From positions 868,001-932,000 of the forward strand of contig NZ_CP101153.1 of the NCBI RefSeq assembly GCF_024298825.1: DNA of 64,000 nucleotides, given 5' to 3'. The position numbers were made by a program, and so were the translations under genes. This document shows positions 16,726 through 24,590 of the stretch, one piece after another; position 1 is the first letter of the stretch, and each line of letters begins with the position of its first letter. Source of the stretch: Haloglomus salinum. Lineage in GTDB: Archaea > Halobacteriota > Halobacteria > Halobacteriales > Haloarculaceae. The notes under the pieces were generated by a model. It saw nothing but the letters and a program-made list of their open reading frames with translations, searched no databases and was not told where the DNA came from.

Positions 16726-17247
16726 TCAGTCCAGCAGCTCCGTCCGCAGCTTCGTCAGCCCGTTGAAGCCCGTCATCAGCGCCCGGTCCCCGAGCGAGTC
16801 CTCGTCGGGGAGCAGGCCGACCTGCCGGGCGAACGTGAGCCCGTCGTAGTAGATGGTGTTGTGGCTCAGGCGCTTCTCGTCGGTCGAGCGCGCCTCGAAC
16901 TCCATCACGTCGACGCCCCGGAAGTCGAGGTCCGCCCCGGTCGGCTCGATGCCCTGGAAGGGACCGCTCTCGAACGTGCCGGTGAAGCGCCACTGGCCGA
17001 TGGCGGTGTCGGCATCGACATCGTGGATCGTCTCGACCTCGAACGTCGAATCCGGGACGGCGGCGAACAGTTCGGCGAAGAAATCGCGCAGTGCCGCGCG
17101 GCCGTGGAAGGTCCCCAGCACGACGAACTCCTCGACCACGTCCTCGTGTACCATCGCGGCCATCGCGTCCGGGTCCCGGTCGGCGACGTGACCGAAGTAC
17201 TCGCGGGCCAGCTCGGCAGCCGGTGGCGAGTCGGTGCTGTCGCTCAT
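16726..17247 (-). CDS. NTF2-like/SnoaL-type protein
   Basis: A 173-residue protein with the cone-shaped NTF2-like fold expected from AREYFGHVADRDPDAMAAMV, HGRAALRDFFAELFAAVPDS and WRFTGTFESGPFQGIEPTG, typical of SnoaL-type ester cyclases and related binding proteins. A C-terminal extension (LTFARQVGLLPDEDS, then MTGFNGLTKLRTELLD) is common in this subgroup. Substrate unknown. Its ATG overlaps the upstream gene's TGA by four bases (ATGA), so it is translationally coupled to the small RAM-domain gene. Confidence 0.87.
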   Translation of the reverse strand: MSDSTDSPPAAELAREYFGHVADRDPDAMAAMVHEDVVEEFVVLGTFHGRAALRDFFAELFAAVPDSTFEVETIHDVDADTAIGQWRFTGTFESGPFQGIEPTGADLDFRGVDVMEFEARSTDEKRLSHNTIYYDGLTFARQVGLLPDEDSLGDRALMTGFNGLTKLRTELLD

Positions 17248-17474
17248 TCCAGACAGACGTAGGTCTTCGTATCCGTTACCCCCTCGACGGCGCGAATCGC
17301 GTTCGACGCGGAGTGGAGCACGTCGTACATCTCCTCGCCCTCGGCTTCCACGACCAGGTCGAAATCACCGGCGACGACGCTCGCTTCCGTGACGCGCTCG
17401 AGCGCCAGCACCGCGTCCAGGGTCGACTCGGCGTAGCCGGCATCGGCCTTGACCATAATGAACGCACGGACCAT
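17244..17474 (-). CDS. Stand-alone Lrp/AsnC ligand-binding (RAM) domain protein
   Basis: A 76-residue protein matching only the C-terminal RAM domain of Lrp/AsnC regulators: FIMVKADAGYAESTLDAVLA, then VTEASVVAGDFDLVVEAEGE and GVTDTKTYVCL. There is no HTH, so it cannot bind DNA alone; such proteins form ring oligomers that bind amino acids or other effectors and may modulate full-length Lrp proteins. It overlaps the NTF2-like gene by four bases. ATG at 17474. Confidence 0.92.
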   Translation of the reverse strand: MVRAFIMVKADAGYAESTLDAVLALERVTEASVVAGDFDLVVEAEGEEMYDVLHSASNAIRAVEGVTDTKTYVCLE

Positions 17475-17608
17475 AGCTGCCGTTCGACCACCGCCGTCCT
17501 AAACCTTCGCCCGGAGGAGTGAGCGGGGTTCGGGTAGCGGAGAGTGATGACCAGGGCGTGCGTGATTACCGACCTGGGGAGTGGACAACAGCGCCGACAA
17601 CCTCCTGT

Positions 17609-17841
17609 TGAAAGCCCCCGCGGGCTGAGGGCACGGGAAGACGTTCCTGCTCGCCCTTCGGGCTGCGCGGTCGTCGGCGCTACGCGCCGACTGCCTGCGG
17701 GACGGAGTCCCGCTCTGGCTGCGACTTCCCTGGTTCGCGCCGTGGGCGCTCACCCCCGCGGCTCGCTGCGGTCCTCGGGCTCCAGAGGAGCCCTGCGGTC
17801 CTTACTTCGCCGGGGGACCGCTCAGCCCGCGGCCCCTTTCA
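17609..17841 (-). ncRNA. Candidate structured non-coding element, copy 1
   Basis: The 21-nt arms at 17609-17629 and 17821-17841 pair at 18 of 21 positions: 6 bp, then a 3x3 mismatch (GGG opposite GGG on the minus strand), then 12 bp. Inside are three near-perfect triloop hairpins: 17673-17691, 17697-17713 and 17777-17793. A core shared with copy 2 reads on the minus strand GGCGAAGTAAGGACCGCAGG (17792-17811) and GAGGACCGCAGCGAG nearby. Upstream on the minus strand is ATCGGGCGGGAC. No protein frame is convincing. Orientation is taken from similarity to copy 2. Whether it is transcribed is unknown; it could instead be a DNA-level mobile element. Confidence 0.5.
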
Positions 17842-17930
17842 GTCCCGCCCGATTCGACGTTCGAGGGTCGCGTCCACACCATGCTAACTCGGTGTGTGCG
17901 CCCCGTGGAACGGACAACCTCGGGTGGGAA

Positions 17931-18043
17931 TGGAAGGGGCTGGTCGCTCGACCCGTCCCCGGCGACGCAAGGACCGCAGGCCGAACGCAGTGAGGCCGAG
18001 GACCGCAGCGAGGCCCGGGACATCGAGCGGCCAGGGGCTTCCA
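17931..18043 (+). ncRNA. Candidate structured non-coding element, copy 2
   Basis: A 113-bp shorter relative of copy 1, in opposite orientation. Arms at 17931-17951 and 18023-18043 pair at 18 of 21 positions (one G-U) with the same 6 bp / GGG-GGG mismatch / 12 bp layout, although most arm bases differ from copy 1. That is the pattern of compensatory change. The core GGCGACGCAAGGACCGCAGG (17961-17980) and GAGGACCGCAGCGAG (17998-18012) matches copy 1. Upstream CTCGGGTGGGAA corresponds to the copy 1 flank. I do not recognise a named RNA family. Confidence 0.5.
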
Positions 18044-18138
18044 AATCGGTTCGATTCACGTATCGTCATTCTGAATCCCCCTCCAACTACGTCCCCTGTA
18101 ACGACTGGAATAGAACAGCGTATCCAACCAGCACCGAG

Positions 18139-19296
18139 TCAGGGGTCGAACTCGGTCGCCTCGGGCGGGAAGGCCTCCTCGCGGTCGCTCCGGCCCCGAA
18201 CCTCGCGGTAGAGGGTTCGGTACCGGGCAATCTTCCGGAAGAGGACGAACCCGAAGATGCCGTCGTAGATGACGACGAACGCGAAGAACGCCACGAGGTC
18301 GGGAACGGCGACGCCGAGGAACTGGCTCGCCGCCACGCTGAACACCGCGGGGACGAACCCGACCGTCACATTGTAGGTGGCGTGGATGAGCGAGGCGATG
18401 ACGATTCCCTTGACCACGATGGGGCCGGCGTGTTCGTCGTTGAACTTCGCGAGCCCGAGGTAGTAGCCGGCGAACGCGGAGTAGATGACGTGGCCCGGTC
18501 CGGCGAGCGCACGGAGCGCGGTGATGCGCCCGCCGCTCTCGAAGATGCCGATGATGCCGCTCGCGCCCGACTGGACGACCGGGATGGAGAGGTCCGCGAG
18601 CCCGGCGGCGACCCAGCCGAGCCCGGCCGTGGTGAGGGCGGTGCCGAGGGCCATCTCGGTGCCCGGGGCACCGAGGTTGCGCGTGATGTAGAGCGCGTTC
18701 TCGATGGTGGCGAACCCGAGGCCGGCGGCAGCACCGTAGACGGCGCCGTCGATGACGGCGTCGAACGACTCGTCGCGGTACGGATAGAGCCGGACGGCGA
18801 GCAGCTTCACGGACTCCTCGACGGGTCCGACGACGAGATAGAAGAAGAGCAGCGAGCCGACGACGGCACCGATGACGCCGAAGGCGGAGGGCACCCCGCG
18901 GACGATGGGACCAAGCACCGTGTTCAGGACGGCGGCGAAGCCGGCGAACAGGATGCCGAGCATGAAGGTGCCGACGATGAGTTCGAGCGGTTCCGAGGAG
19001 GTGATATCGGAGAAGTAGACGTACGCGGCGAGACCGACCGCGGGCGCGACCGACAGCACCACCAGCCCGACTGAGTAGGGGTCCTGGGCGAACGTCACGC
19101 CGATGCTCCCGAGCAGGAACTGGCTCAGCAGGATGAGCACCGCCAGCAGGATGACGATAGCCCGGAGCGTGGTCAGTATCCCCCGGTACAGCCGGACGGA
19201 GAGGCCGTCCAGCGACGACCGGGGCTCCCAGGTGGAGACGTCGTAGAGGTCACGCGAGTCGTCGGCGTGTGCCTCTATCGGATCGCGGTTTCCCAT
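18139..19296 (-). CDS. prsW: PrsW family intramembrane metalloprotease
   Basis: A 385-residue protein with about eight to nine hydrophobic segments. The family's active-site motifs are all present: EES in VGPVEESVKLLAV, the glutamate in FATIENALYI, HVIYSAFAGYYLG and HATYNVTVGF. Bacterial PrsW cleaves an anti-sigma factor in the membrane; archaeal substrates are unknown. Soluble acidic N-terminus (about 40 residues) precedes the first helix. ATG at 19296 is preferred; the open frame upstream runs through the hairpin cluster and encodes low-complexity Arg/Pro sequence. Confidence 0.92.
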   Translation of the reverse strand: MGNRDPIEAHADDSRDLYDVSTWEPRSSLDGLSVRLYRGILTTLRAIVILLAVLILLSQFLLGSIGVTFAQDPYSVGLVVLSVAPAVGLAAYVYFSDITSSEPLELIVGTFMLGILFAGFAAVLNTVLGPIVRGVPSAFGVIGAVVGSLLFFYLVVGPVEESVKLLAVRLYPYRDESFDAVIDGAVYGAAAGLGFATIENALYITRNLGAPGTEMALGTALTTAGLGWVAAGLADLSIPVVQSGASGIIGIFESGGRITALRALAGPGHVIYSAFAGYYLGLAKFNDEHAGPIVVKGIVIASLIHATYNVTVGFVPAVFSVAASQFLGVAVPDLVAFFAFVVIYDGIFGFVLFRKIARYRTLYREVRGRSDREEAFPPEATEFDP

Positions 19297-19398
19297 TCGC
19301 CCAGGCGTACTCGGGGGACGACCCTGAACGTTTTGGGCGGTCGTACGGGACACACGACCGTCGAACGTGTAAGCGAGCAGTCGGATTCCTCCCACGTT

Positions 19399-19561
19399 CA
19401 CAAGAGCGAAGCTCTTGTGCAGCCCATCAGAACGGCGAAGCCGTTCTGAGGACGGCTGAAGCCGTGGGCTTCCTCCTTGCATCTCTGTGAAGGCTCGAAA
19501 CCGACCGCACATCCGTGGGCGCGGAGCGCCCACCGCACATCCGTCGCTCCGTAGGAGCGAC
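19399..19561 (-). repeat. Cluster of short perfect hairpins, possible IS200/IS605 end relic
   Basis: Five perfect hairpins with 2-3 nt loops follow each other: 19399-19419 and 19428-19448 (9-bp stems, GAA loops on plus), 19452-19465 (6 bp), 19515-19533 (8 bp) and 19543-19561 (8 bp). Hairpin 4 is flanked by direct repeats ACCGCACATCCG (19504, 19532), with a partial third copy at 19560. On the minus strand 19452-19475 reads through as SPRLQP, and GTGGGAGGAATCC follows near 19383-19395, features I associate with 3' ends of haloarchaeal IS200/IS605 (TnpB-only) elements. No transposase remains. It occupies most of the divergent promoter region between prsW and the next gene. Confidence 0.45.
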
Positions 19562-19604
19562 CGCACACCGGACGCTTTTCGTCCCCGCCCGTCGAAGCCG
19601 CGGT

Positions 19605-19982
19605 ATGCACTTCGACCCCCGCGAGCAGGCGGCGCTCCGCGAGGTCGGCCTGACGACCGAGGAGCTACAGGCGGCCTCCGAGGCCGTGGCGGAGGCCGTC
19701 GCCGATGCGGCGGCCGACCTCGAGGCGTTCTTCGACGAGCACGAGGTCGTCTACTCCACGATGGACCAGGCCCACTCCAGCGCCGAGTTCCCCGAACACG
19801 AGGTCCGCTGGCTCGACACCTACACCCACGCGGCGGACCTCCGGGGGTGGCTCCGGTTCGACACCTGGGGCGTCCCCGTCGAGGACGGCCGCGTCCTCCC
19901 TGACGGCACCGTCGAGTTGACTCTCGGACCGACCGTGAACGGGCGTGTCCGGTTCGCGCCGACGCGCGAGGCGCTGGAATGA
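19605..19982 (+). CDS. Uncharacterised haloarchaeal protein upstream of FAU-1
   Basis: A 125-residue acidic soluble protein. A helical N-terminal half (MHFDPREQAALREVGLTTEE and a long Ala/Glu helix to about residue 55) is followed by a beta-rich half with HEVRWLDTYTHAADLRGWLR and TVELTLGPTVNGRVRFA. Family not recognised, though the arrangement with the FAU-1 gene (four-base overlap ATGA, 19979-19982) suggests joint expression and perhaps a shared RNA-related role. ATG at 19605 with a TTTTCG-type AT patch about 30 nt before. Confidence 0.82.
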   Translation: MHFDPREQAALREVGLTTEELQAASEAVAEAVADAAADLEAFFDEHEVVYSTMDQAHSSAEFPEHEVRWLDTYTHAADLRGWLRFDTWGVPVEDGRVLPDGTVELTLGPTVNGRVRFAPTREALE

Positions 19983-21442
19983 GCGGCGAGGGGGCGGGCG
20001 ACACCGGTGGACCTCTCGAGGTGCCCGCGGAGACCGACCAGCTCTCCGTCCGGATTCGGGGCATCTACACGACCGCACTGACCGCGCTACTGCACGACTC
20101 GACGACCGACGGCGTCCCGACCCGGGTGGTGCAGGCCTCCGAGCCCATCCGGGAGCGGTTCACCGACGAGTTCCAGGCCGCCGCGGCCGACGTGACCGTC
20201 TCGACGACGGGCGAGCGCCAGGGCGTCGGCGCCTCCGGCGCGCCGTGGGCGGTCGAACGACTCGCCGAGCGCCTCTCGAGCGTCGGGCGCGACACCTTCG
20301 CGTGGGAGGCCACGCTCCCGGCGGGCGCCGTCTACCAGGGCGTCGTCACCGACGCACTCGGGAACGGCGCGGTCGTCGACTGTGGCCCGGACTCGGGCTT
20401 TCTCCCGTACAGCGCGACCGACGACTACGTCGAGGAGGGCGACGTCCTCCGTGTGCAGGTTCGTGACCCCCGCCCGCCGTGGGACGACGACCGCGCCGAG
20501 CTCGGCACGGACCTGGTCGTCGATGGCGGCCTCGTGGAGTTGCGGCGCGGCGGCTCGCGCGGGTCGAGCGAGGCCGCGCGGATGGCCGAGATGCTCCCCG
20601 TCGACGTGCCCGACAGGTGGGCACCGCGCTGGGACCGCGCCGCGGACGACGCCGACCTCGACGCGCTCGCGGACGCACTCGGGCGGGCGGTCGAGCGCGT
20701 CGAGACCGTGACGGACGCCGTCGAGATGGACCCGGACGACGCACCCGGCCCCCTCGCCGCCCCAGCGGCGACCGTCTGGTGCTGGTTCGGCCGGGAGTCC
20801 CGCTTCGAACTGGACGACCACCGGCGCGGCGTCACGGCGACGATGCCCGGCCACCACCGCACCAAGGCCGCGGACTACGCGGCCAGCGCCGCCGTCGACT
20901 TCGCCGAGGCCGTCGCCGGCGATAGATTCGGGCCCGACGACGGGTTCCCGTTCGCGGCCGTCACCCGCCAGTTCGGCCCCCGGGAGGGCGACCGGCTCGC
21001 GCTCCACCACGGGAAGCCGGACGGCCGCCTCATCACCCTCGGCCGCGGCGAGGTGACCGACTACGACCCCGAGGGACAGGTGACGGTCCGCCGGCAGATG
21101 TCCGCCGGCGGCACCTACGACGCGCTCGGCGTCGAGCGCCAGGCCGGCGACGTGGCCATCACGAAACTGCAGGAGGGCCGCTGGTGGTACCCGACGGTCT
21201 ACCGGGGCGACGACGGCACCCGGCGGGGGACGTACGTCAACGTCTGTACGCCGGTGGAGCTGTTCCCGGAGGCCGCCCGCTACGTCGACCTCCACGTCGA
21301 CGTGGTGAAACACACCGACGGGACGGTCGAACGGGTCGACGACGACGAACTCGACGAGGCCGTCGAACGGGGCCACGTGAGCGAGCCGCTCGCCGAGAAA
21401 GCACGAAACGTTGCGAGAGCAGTCGAAAGAGGACTAAAGTAA
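19979..21442 (+). CDS. FAU-1-type RNase E/G-like RNA-binding protein
   Basis: A 487-residue archaeal homologue of FAU-1/AU-1, an RNA-binding protein with endoribonuclease activity on AU-rich and 5S rRNA precursor substrates in Pyrococcus. The N-terminal part has the S1-like barrel (YQGVVTDALGNGAVVDCGPD and LPYSATDDYVEEGDVLRVQV, about residues 120-165). The C-terminal third is the DUF402 fold: AVTRQFGPREGDRLALHHGK, GKPDGRLITLGRGEVTDYDP, GTYVNVCTPVELFP and YVDLHVDVVKHTDG. Length and order fit the family. Translationally coupled to the preceding gene. Confidence 0.92.
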   Translation: MSGEGAGDTGGPLEVPAETDQLSVRIRGIYTTALTALLHDSTTDGVPTRVVQASEPIRERFTDEFQAAAADVTVSTTGERQGVGASGAPWAVERLAERLSSVGRDTFAWEATLPAGAVYQGVVTDALGNGAVVDCGPDSGFLPYSATDDYVEEGDVLRVQVRDPRPPWDDDRAELGTDLVVDGGLVELRRGGSRGSSEAARMAEMLPVDVPDRWAPRWDRAADDADLDALADALGRAVERVETVTDAVEMDPDDAPGPLAAPAATVWCWFGRESRFELDDHRRGVTATMPGHHRTKAADYAASAAVDFAEAVAGDRFGPDDGFPFAAVTRQFGPREGDRLALHHGKPDGRLITLGRGEVTDYDPEGQVTVRRQMSAGGTYDALGVERQAGDVAITKLQEGRWWYPTVYRGDDGTRRGTYVNVCTPVELFPEAARYVDLHVDVVKHTDGTVERVDDDELDEAVERGHVSEPLAEKARNVARAVERGLK

Positions 21443-21507
21443 GTATAGTACACACTTATGACAGATATCCCCCGCACCTAGCGACATCTCGGGAGGCAGG
21501 TCAGTAA

Positions 21508-23043
21508 CTATCGTTCGTCGTCCGAGCGCCGCAGCAGCCGCCACGCCCCGAGTCCAAGTCCCCCGAGCGCGGCGAGGGGGCCGAAGCCGGGACCGGCCGC
21601 GGCCGTCCCGGTCGGCTCCGCGCCGGTATCGCCGGCGGCCGGGTCCGGCGATTCGGTCGGTGTCGCGCTGGCCGTGTCGGTCGCCGTCGGCGTCGACGCG
21701 TCGGTCGGCGTGCCCGACGTGGCCCCGGTCGTCGTGGCGCTGGCGGACGGGTTCGCCCCCGGCGTCGGCGTCAGCGGCTCCGCGTCGGCCGGCGGCTCGG
21801 GGAAGGTGTAGAGCGCGGCGCGGTCGGCGGAGCTCTCGCTCGACGCCCGCGGCCCGTCGCGGTGGCTGGTCCCGACGAAGAAGTCGCGGTCGCCGGCAGG
21901 CACCGCGGTCCACATGCTCGCCGCGTCGCTGTCGCGCCACCGCGCCAGCAGCGCCGGGGCGGACGGGTCGCTCACGTCGTACACCCGGACGCCGCCCTCG
22001 TACCAGGAGGTGTAGAGCCGGTCACCCCGGAACGAGAAGTTGTGCGAGGTCGTCCACGTCCCGCCGAAGGTGGGGTCGTCCGTCGGCGGCGGCGTGATGA
22101 ACGCCAGTTCCTCGGCCGCGGTCGGGTCGGAGATGTCGTACAGCGTGATGCCGCCGGGACCGCCAGTGTCATCGCTCGGGTCGGTGTCCCAGGACTCGAC
22201 GCTGATACCCAGCAGCGTGCCGTCGTCGTTCGTGGCGACGTAGTGGTCGTTGCCCGGCGGCTCGGAGTAGTCCCGCCGTGCCTCGGAGCCGGTCATCTCG
22301 ACGAACGTCTCGGGGTCACGGCCCCGGACCTTGGCGAGGAGCTCCGGCGCGGTCGGGTCACTCACGTCGACCGCCCACGTCCCGGCGTCCCAGTAGGCGA
22401 GGTAGGCCACGTCGTCGTGGACGTACAGGTCGTGCAGGACCCAGTTCGGGCCGACCTCCGTCCACTGCTCGTCCACGTCGGCGATGGACCAGCGCCCCAC
22501 GGCCTCGCCGGCACGGGCGTCGACGACGACCATCGAGTTGCGCTCGCTCGTGTTCTCGGGGAGGTAGACGTGGCCGCCGGTCGCGAAGCAGTTGTGGTTG
22601 AACGAGTCGGTCTCGTGGACGGCCACCTTCTCCGGGGCGGTCGGGTCCGAAACGTCGTAGACGATGACGCCGCGCCACGCGTTCCGTGGGTTCGCGGGGC
22701 CGACGACCGCGAGGAGGTCCGTCTCGCGGTCGAGTTTCACGTCGTAGATCTGTTCGAGGCGGCCGTTCCCCTCGCCGGCCCACGGCTCGCGGTTCTCGTG
22801 GACGACCGTCGGCGAGCGGGGGTCGGTGAGGTCGACGACAGCGAACCCGTCGGTGACGGCGAGGAAGGCGGTCCGGCCGTCGGCACTCAGGACGACTTCC
22901 TTCGCCTTCGGAACCCGAAGTTCCGCGAGCGGGTCGAAGGATTCGGCCTGACGGCTGCTACCGGCGGCTTCGGTCACGGCCGCGGCCCCTGAGAGCGCGA
23001 ACGGGAGGGCGGCGCCGCGGCGGAGGACGGAGCGGCGGTTCAC
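21508..23043 (-). CDS. Secreted LVIVD-repeat protein with Tat signal and PGF-CTERM-like tail
   Basis: A 511-residue surface protein. It starts with a twin-arginine signal (NRRSVLRRGAALPFALSGAA) from a GTG at 23043. Residues 40-400 hold six or so LVIVD/beta-propeller blades, marked by FAVVDLTDP, VIVYDVSDP, VDVSDPTAPEL, ITLYDISDP and RVYDVSDPSAP. A Thr/Ser/Pro-rich stalk (about 420-480) leads to GPGFGPLAALGGLGLGAWRL and a basic end, the tripartite PGF-CTERM archaeosortase signal. So it is probably exported folded by Tat, lipid-anchored after cleavage, and faces the outside. The binding partner is unknown. It follows its paralogue by 24 bp. Confidence 0.9.
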   Translation of the reverse strand: MNRRSVLRRGAALPFALSGAAAVTEAAGSSRQAESFDPLAELRVPKAKEVVLSADGRTAFLAVTDGFAVVDLTDPRSPTVVHENREPWAGEGNGRLEQIYDVKLDRETDLLAVVGPANPRNAWRGVIVYDVSDPTAPEKVAVHETDSFNHNCFATGGHVYLPENTSERNSMVVVDARAGEAVGRWSIADVDEQWTEVGPNWVLHDLYVHDDVAYLAYWDAGTWAVDVSDPTAPELLAKVRGRDPETFVEMTGSEARRDYSEPPGNDHYVATNDDGTLLGISVESWDTDPSDDTGGPGGITLYDISDPTAAEELAFITPPPTDDPTFGGTWTTSHNFSFRGDRLYTSWYEGGVRVYDVSDPSAPALLARWRDSDAASMWTAVPAGDRDFFVGTSHRDGPRASSESSADRAALYTFPEPPADAEPLTPTPGANPSASATTTGATSGTPTDASTPTATDTASATPTESPDPAAGDTGAEPTGTAAAGPGFGPLAALGGLGLGAWRLLRRSDDER

Positions 23044-23067
23044 GACCCCACTCGCCGTCGGGCAGGA

Positions 23068-24525
23068 CTAAGCCTTGTGGTCGGGGGGGACCTCGCGGCT
23101 TCGGTGCCGCCGCACCAGGGCATACAGCGCCCCGGCGCCGAGTCCCGCGAGCCCGCTCAGCAGACCGAGCCCGGGCTGGCCGTCGCTCGATGTGGCCGAC
23201 TCCGTCGGTGTGGGCGGCTCCGGGTCCGTGAACGTGTACAGCGCGGCCCGGTCAAAGGCGAGCGCGCCCTCGTCGTCGCGGCCCTTCCACGACGGCGCGA
23301 CGAAGAAGTCGCGCTCGCCCGCCGGTTCCGCGGTCCAGAAGCTCGCGTTGTACGAGTCCCGCCAGCGCGCGAGGAGCGTCGGGTCGGTGGGGTCGCTCAC
23401 GTCGTGTACCCGGACGCCGCCGCGGTACCACGAGGTGTAGAGCCGGTCGCCCCGGAACGAGAAGTTGTGCGAGGTCGTCCAGACGCCCGAGAAGGAGGGG
23501 TCCGGCGTCGGCGGCGGCGCGATGACCGCCAGCTCCTCGGGCGAGCGCGGGTCGGACACGTCGTACAGCGCGATGCCGCCGGGGCCCCCCTCGTCGTCCT
23601 CGGGGTCGGCGTCCCACGATTCGACGCCCACGCCGAGGAGGGTTCCGTCGTCGTTGACGGCAGTGTAGTGGTCGTTTCCGGGCGGCTCCAGCGCCTCGTC
23701 GTTGGCCTCGTCGCTGGTGAGCGCCGCGAGTTGTCCGGGCCCCCGGCCGCCGACGCGCGAGCGGAACGAGGGCGCGGTCGGGTCGCTCACGTCGAGCAGG
23801 ACCGTCCCGGCGTCCCAGTACGCCAGGTAGGCCACGTCGTCGTGGACGGACAGGTCGTGCAGCACCCAGTTCTGCAGGCGGACGTCCCGCCAGCGCCCGT
23901 CGCGGTCGGCGAGCGACCACTCACCCACCCGCTCGCCCGAGCGGGCGTCGACGACGACCACGCCGTTCCGGTCGCCGCGGTTGGCACAGAGGTAGACGTG
24001 GCCGCCGGTCGCGAAGCAGTTGTGGTTGAAGTAGTCCGTCTCGTAGACGGTGACGCGTTCGGGGGCGGCGGGGTCGCGCACGTCGTAGACGAGCAGTCCC
24101 CTGAACACGTCCTGACCCGCGGGGTTCGCCGGCGCGACCACTGCCAGCAACTCGTTCTCGGCGTCCAGTTTCACGTCGAACACGTCGAACAGCCGGTCCT
24201 CGCGGTCGCTCAGCGGTTCGCGCTCGTCGACCAGCAGCTCCGGCGCGGCCGGGTCCGCGAGGTCGACGACCGCGAACCCGTCCGTCGTCGCGCAGTAGGC
24301 AACCCGCCCGTCCGGGGAGAGGACGGCCTCGCGGAGGCCATCGACCGGGAGCCGGCCCAGCGGCGCCGTCCCCTCGGCGACTGGCGTGGTCTGGCGCGGC
24401 GTGAACGTCGGCGTCCCCGTCTCGGCCGCATCCGAGGCTGGCCCGCCACCCGCGGCAACGCCAGGGAACAGTCCGAGGCCACCCGCGGTCAGCCCGGCCC
24501 GTCGCAGGAATCTGCGCCGTCTCAT
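23068..24525 (-). CDS. Secreted LVIVD-repeat protein, paralogue with Tat signal
   Basis: A 485-residue paralogue of the next gene. Start at ATG 24525 gives MRRRRFLRRAGLTAGGLGLF, a Tat signal; an in-frame ATG at 24582 would only add 19 residues before it. The blade motifs recur in the same order (FAVVDLADP, LLVYDVRDP, LLDVSDPTAPS, IALYDVSDP, RVHDVSDPTDP), and long segments such as HNCFATGGHVYL, HDDVAYLAYWDAGT and TTSHNFSFRGDRLYTSWY are shared with the neighbour. The C-terminal end is a short stalk plus one hydrophobic helix and a basic tail; a strict PGF is replaced by QPGLGLL, so archaeosortase processing is less certain. Confidence 0.9.
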   Translation of the reverse strand: MRRRRFLRRAGLTAGGLGLFPGVAAGGGPASDAAETGTPTFTPRQTTPVAEGTAPLGRLPVDGLREAVLSPDGRVAYCATTDGFAVVDLADPAAPELLVDEREPLSDREDRLFDVFDVKLDAENELLAVVAPANPAGQDVFRGLLVYDVRDPAAPERVTVYETDYFNHNCFATGGHVYLCANRGDRNGVVVVDARSGERVGEWSLADRDGRWRDVRLQNWVLHDLSVHDDVAYLAYWDAGTVLLDVSDPTAPSFRSRVGGRGPGQLAALTSDEANDEALEPPGNDHYTAVNDDGTLLGVGVESWDADPEDDEGGPGGIALYDVSDPRSPEELAVIAPPPTPDPSFSGVWTTSHNFSFRGDRLYTSWYRGGVRVHDVSDPTDPTLLARWRDSYNASFWTAEPAGERDFFVAPSWKGRDDEGALAFDRAALYTFTDPEPPTPTESATSSDGQPGLGLLSGLAGLGAGALYALVRRHRSREVPPDHKA

Positions 24526-24590
24526 CGCCGGGAGAAAGCCCCCCGCGGGCGTAGGGGTTGTGGTCGGGCACAGTAGGCGCACGAACCTGG

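Noticed and set aside
17544-17993. 149-residue plus-strand frame in the 17.5-18.1 kb gap
   Set aside because: It runs across both structured elements and their hairpins, has Arg/Pro/Gly low complexity and no promoter-matched start.
18139-20064. 641-residue reading of prsW starting far upstream
   Set aside because: The added N-terminus is translated hairpin DNA and low-complexity sequence; ATG 19296 fits the family.
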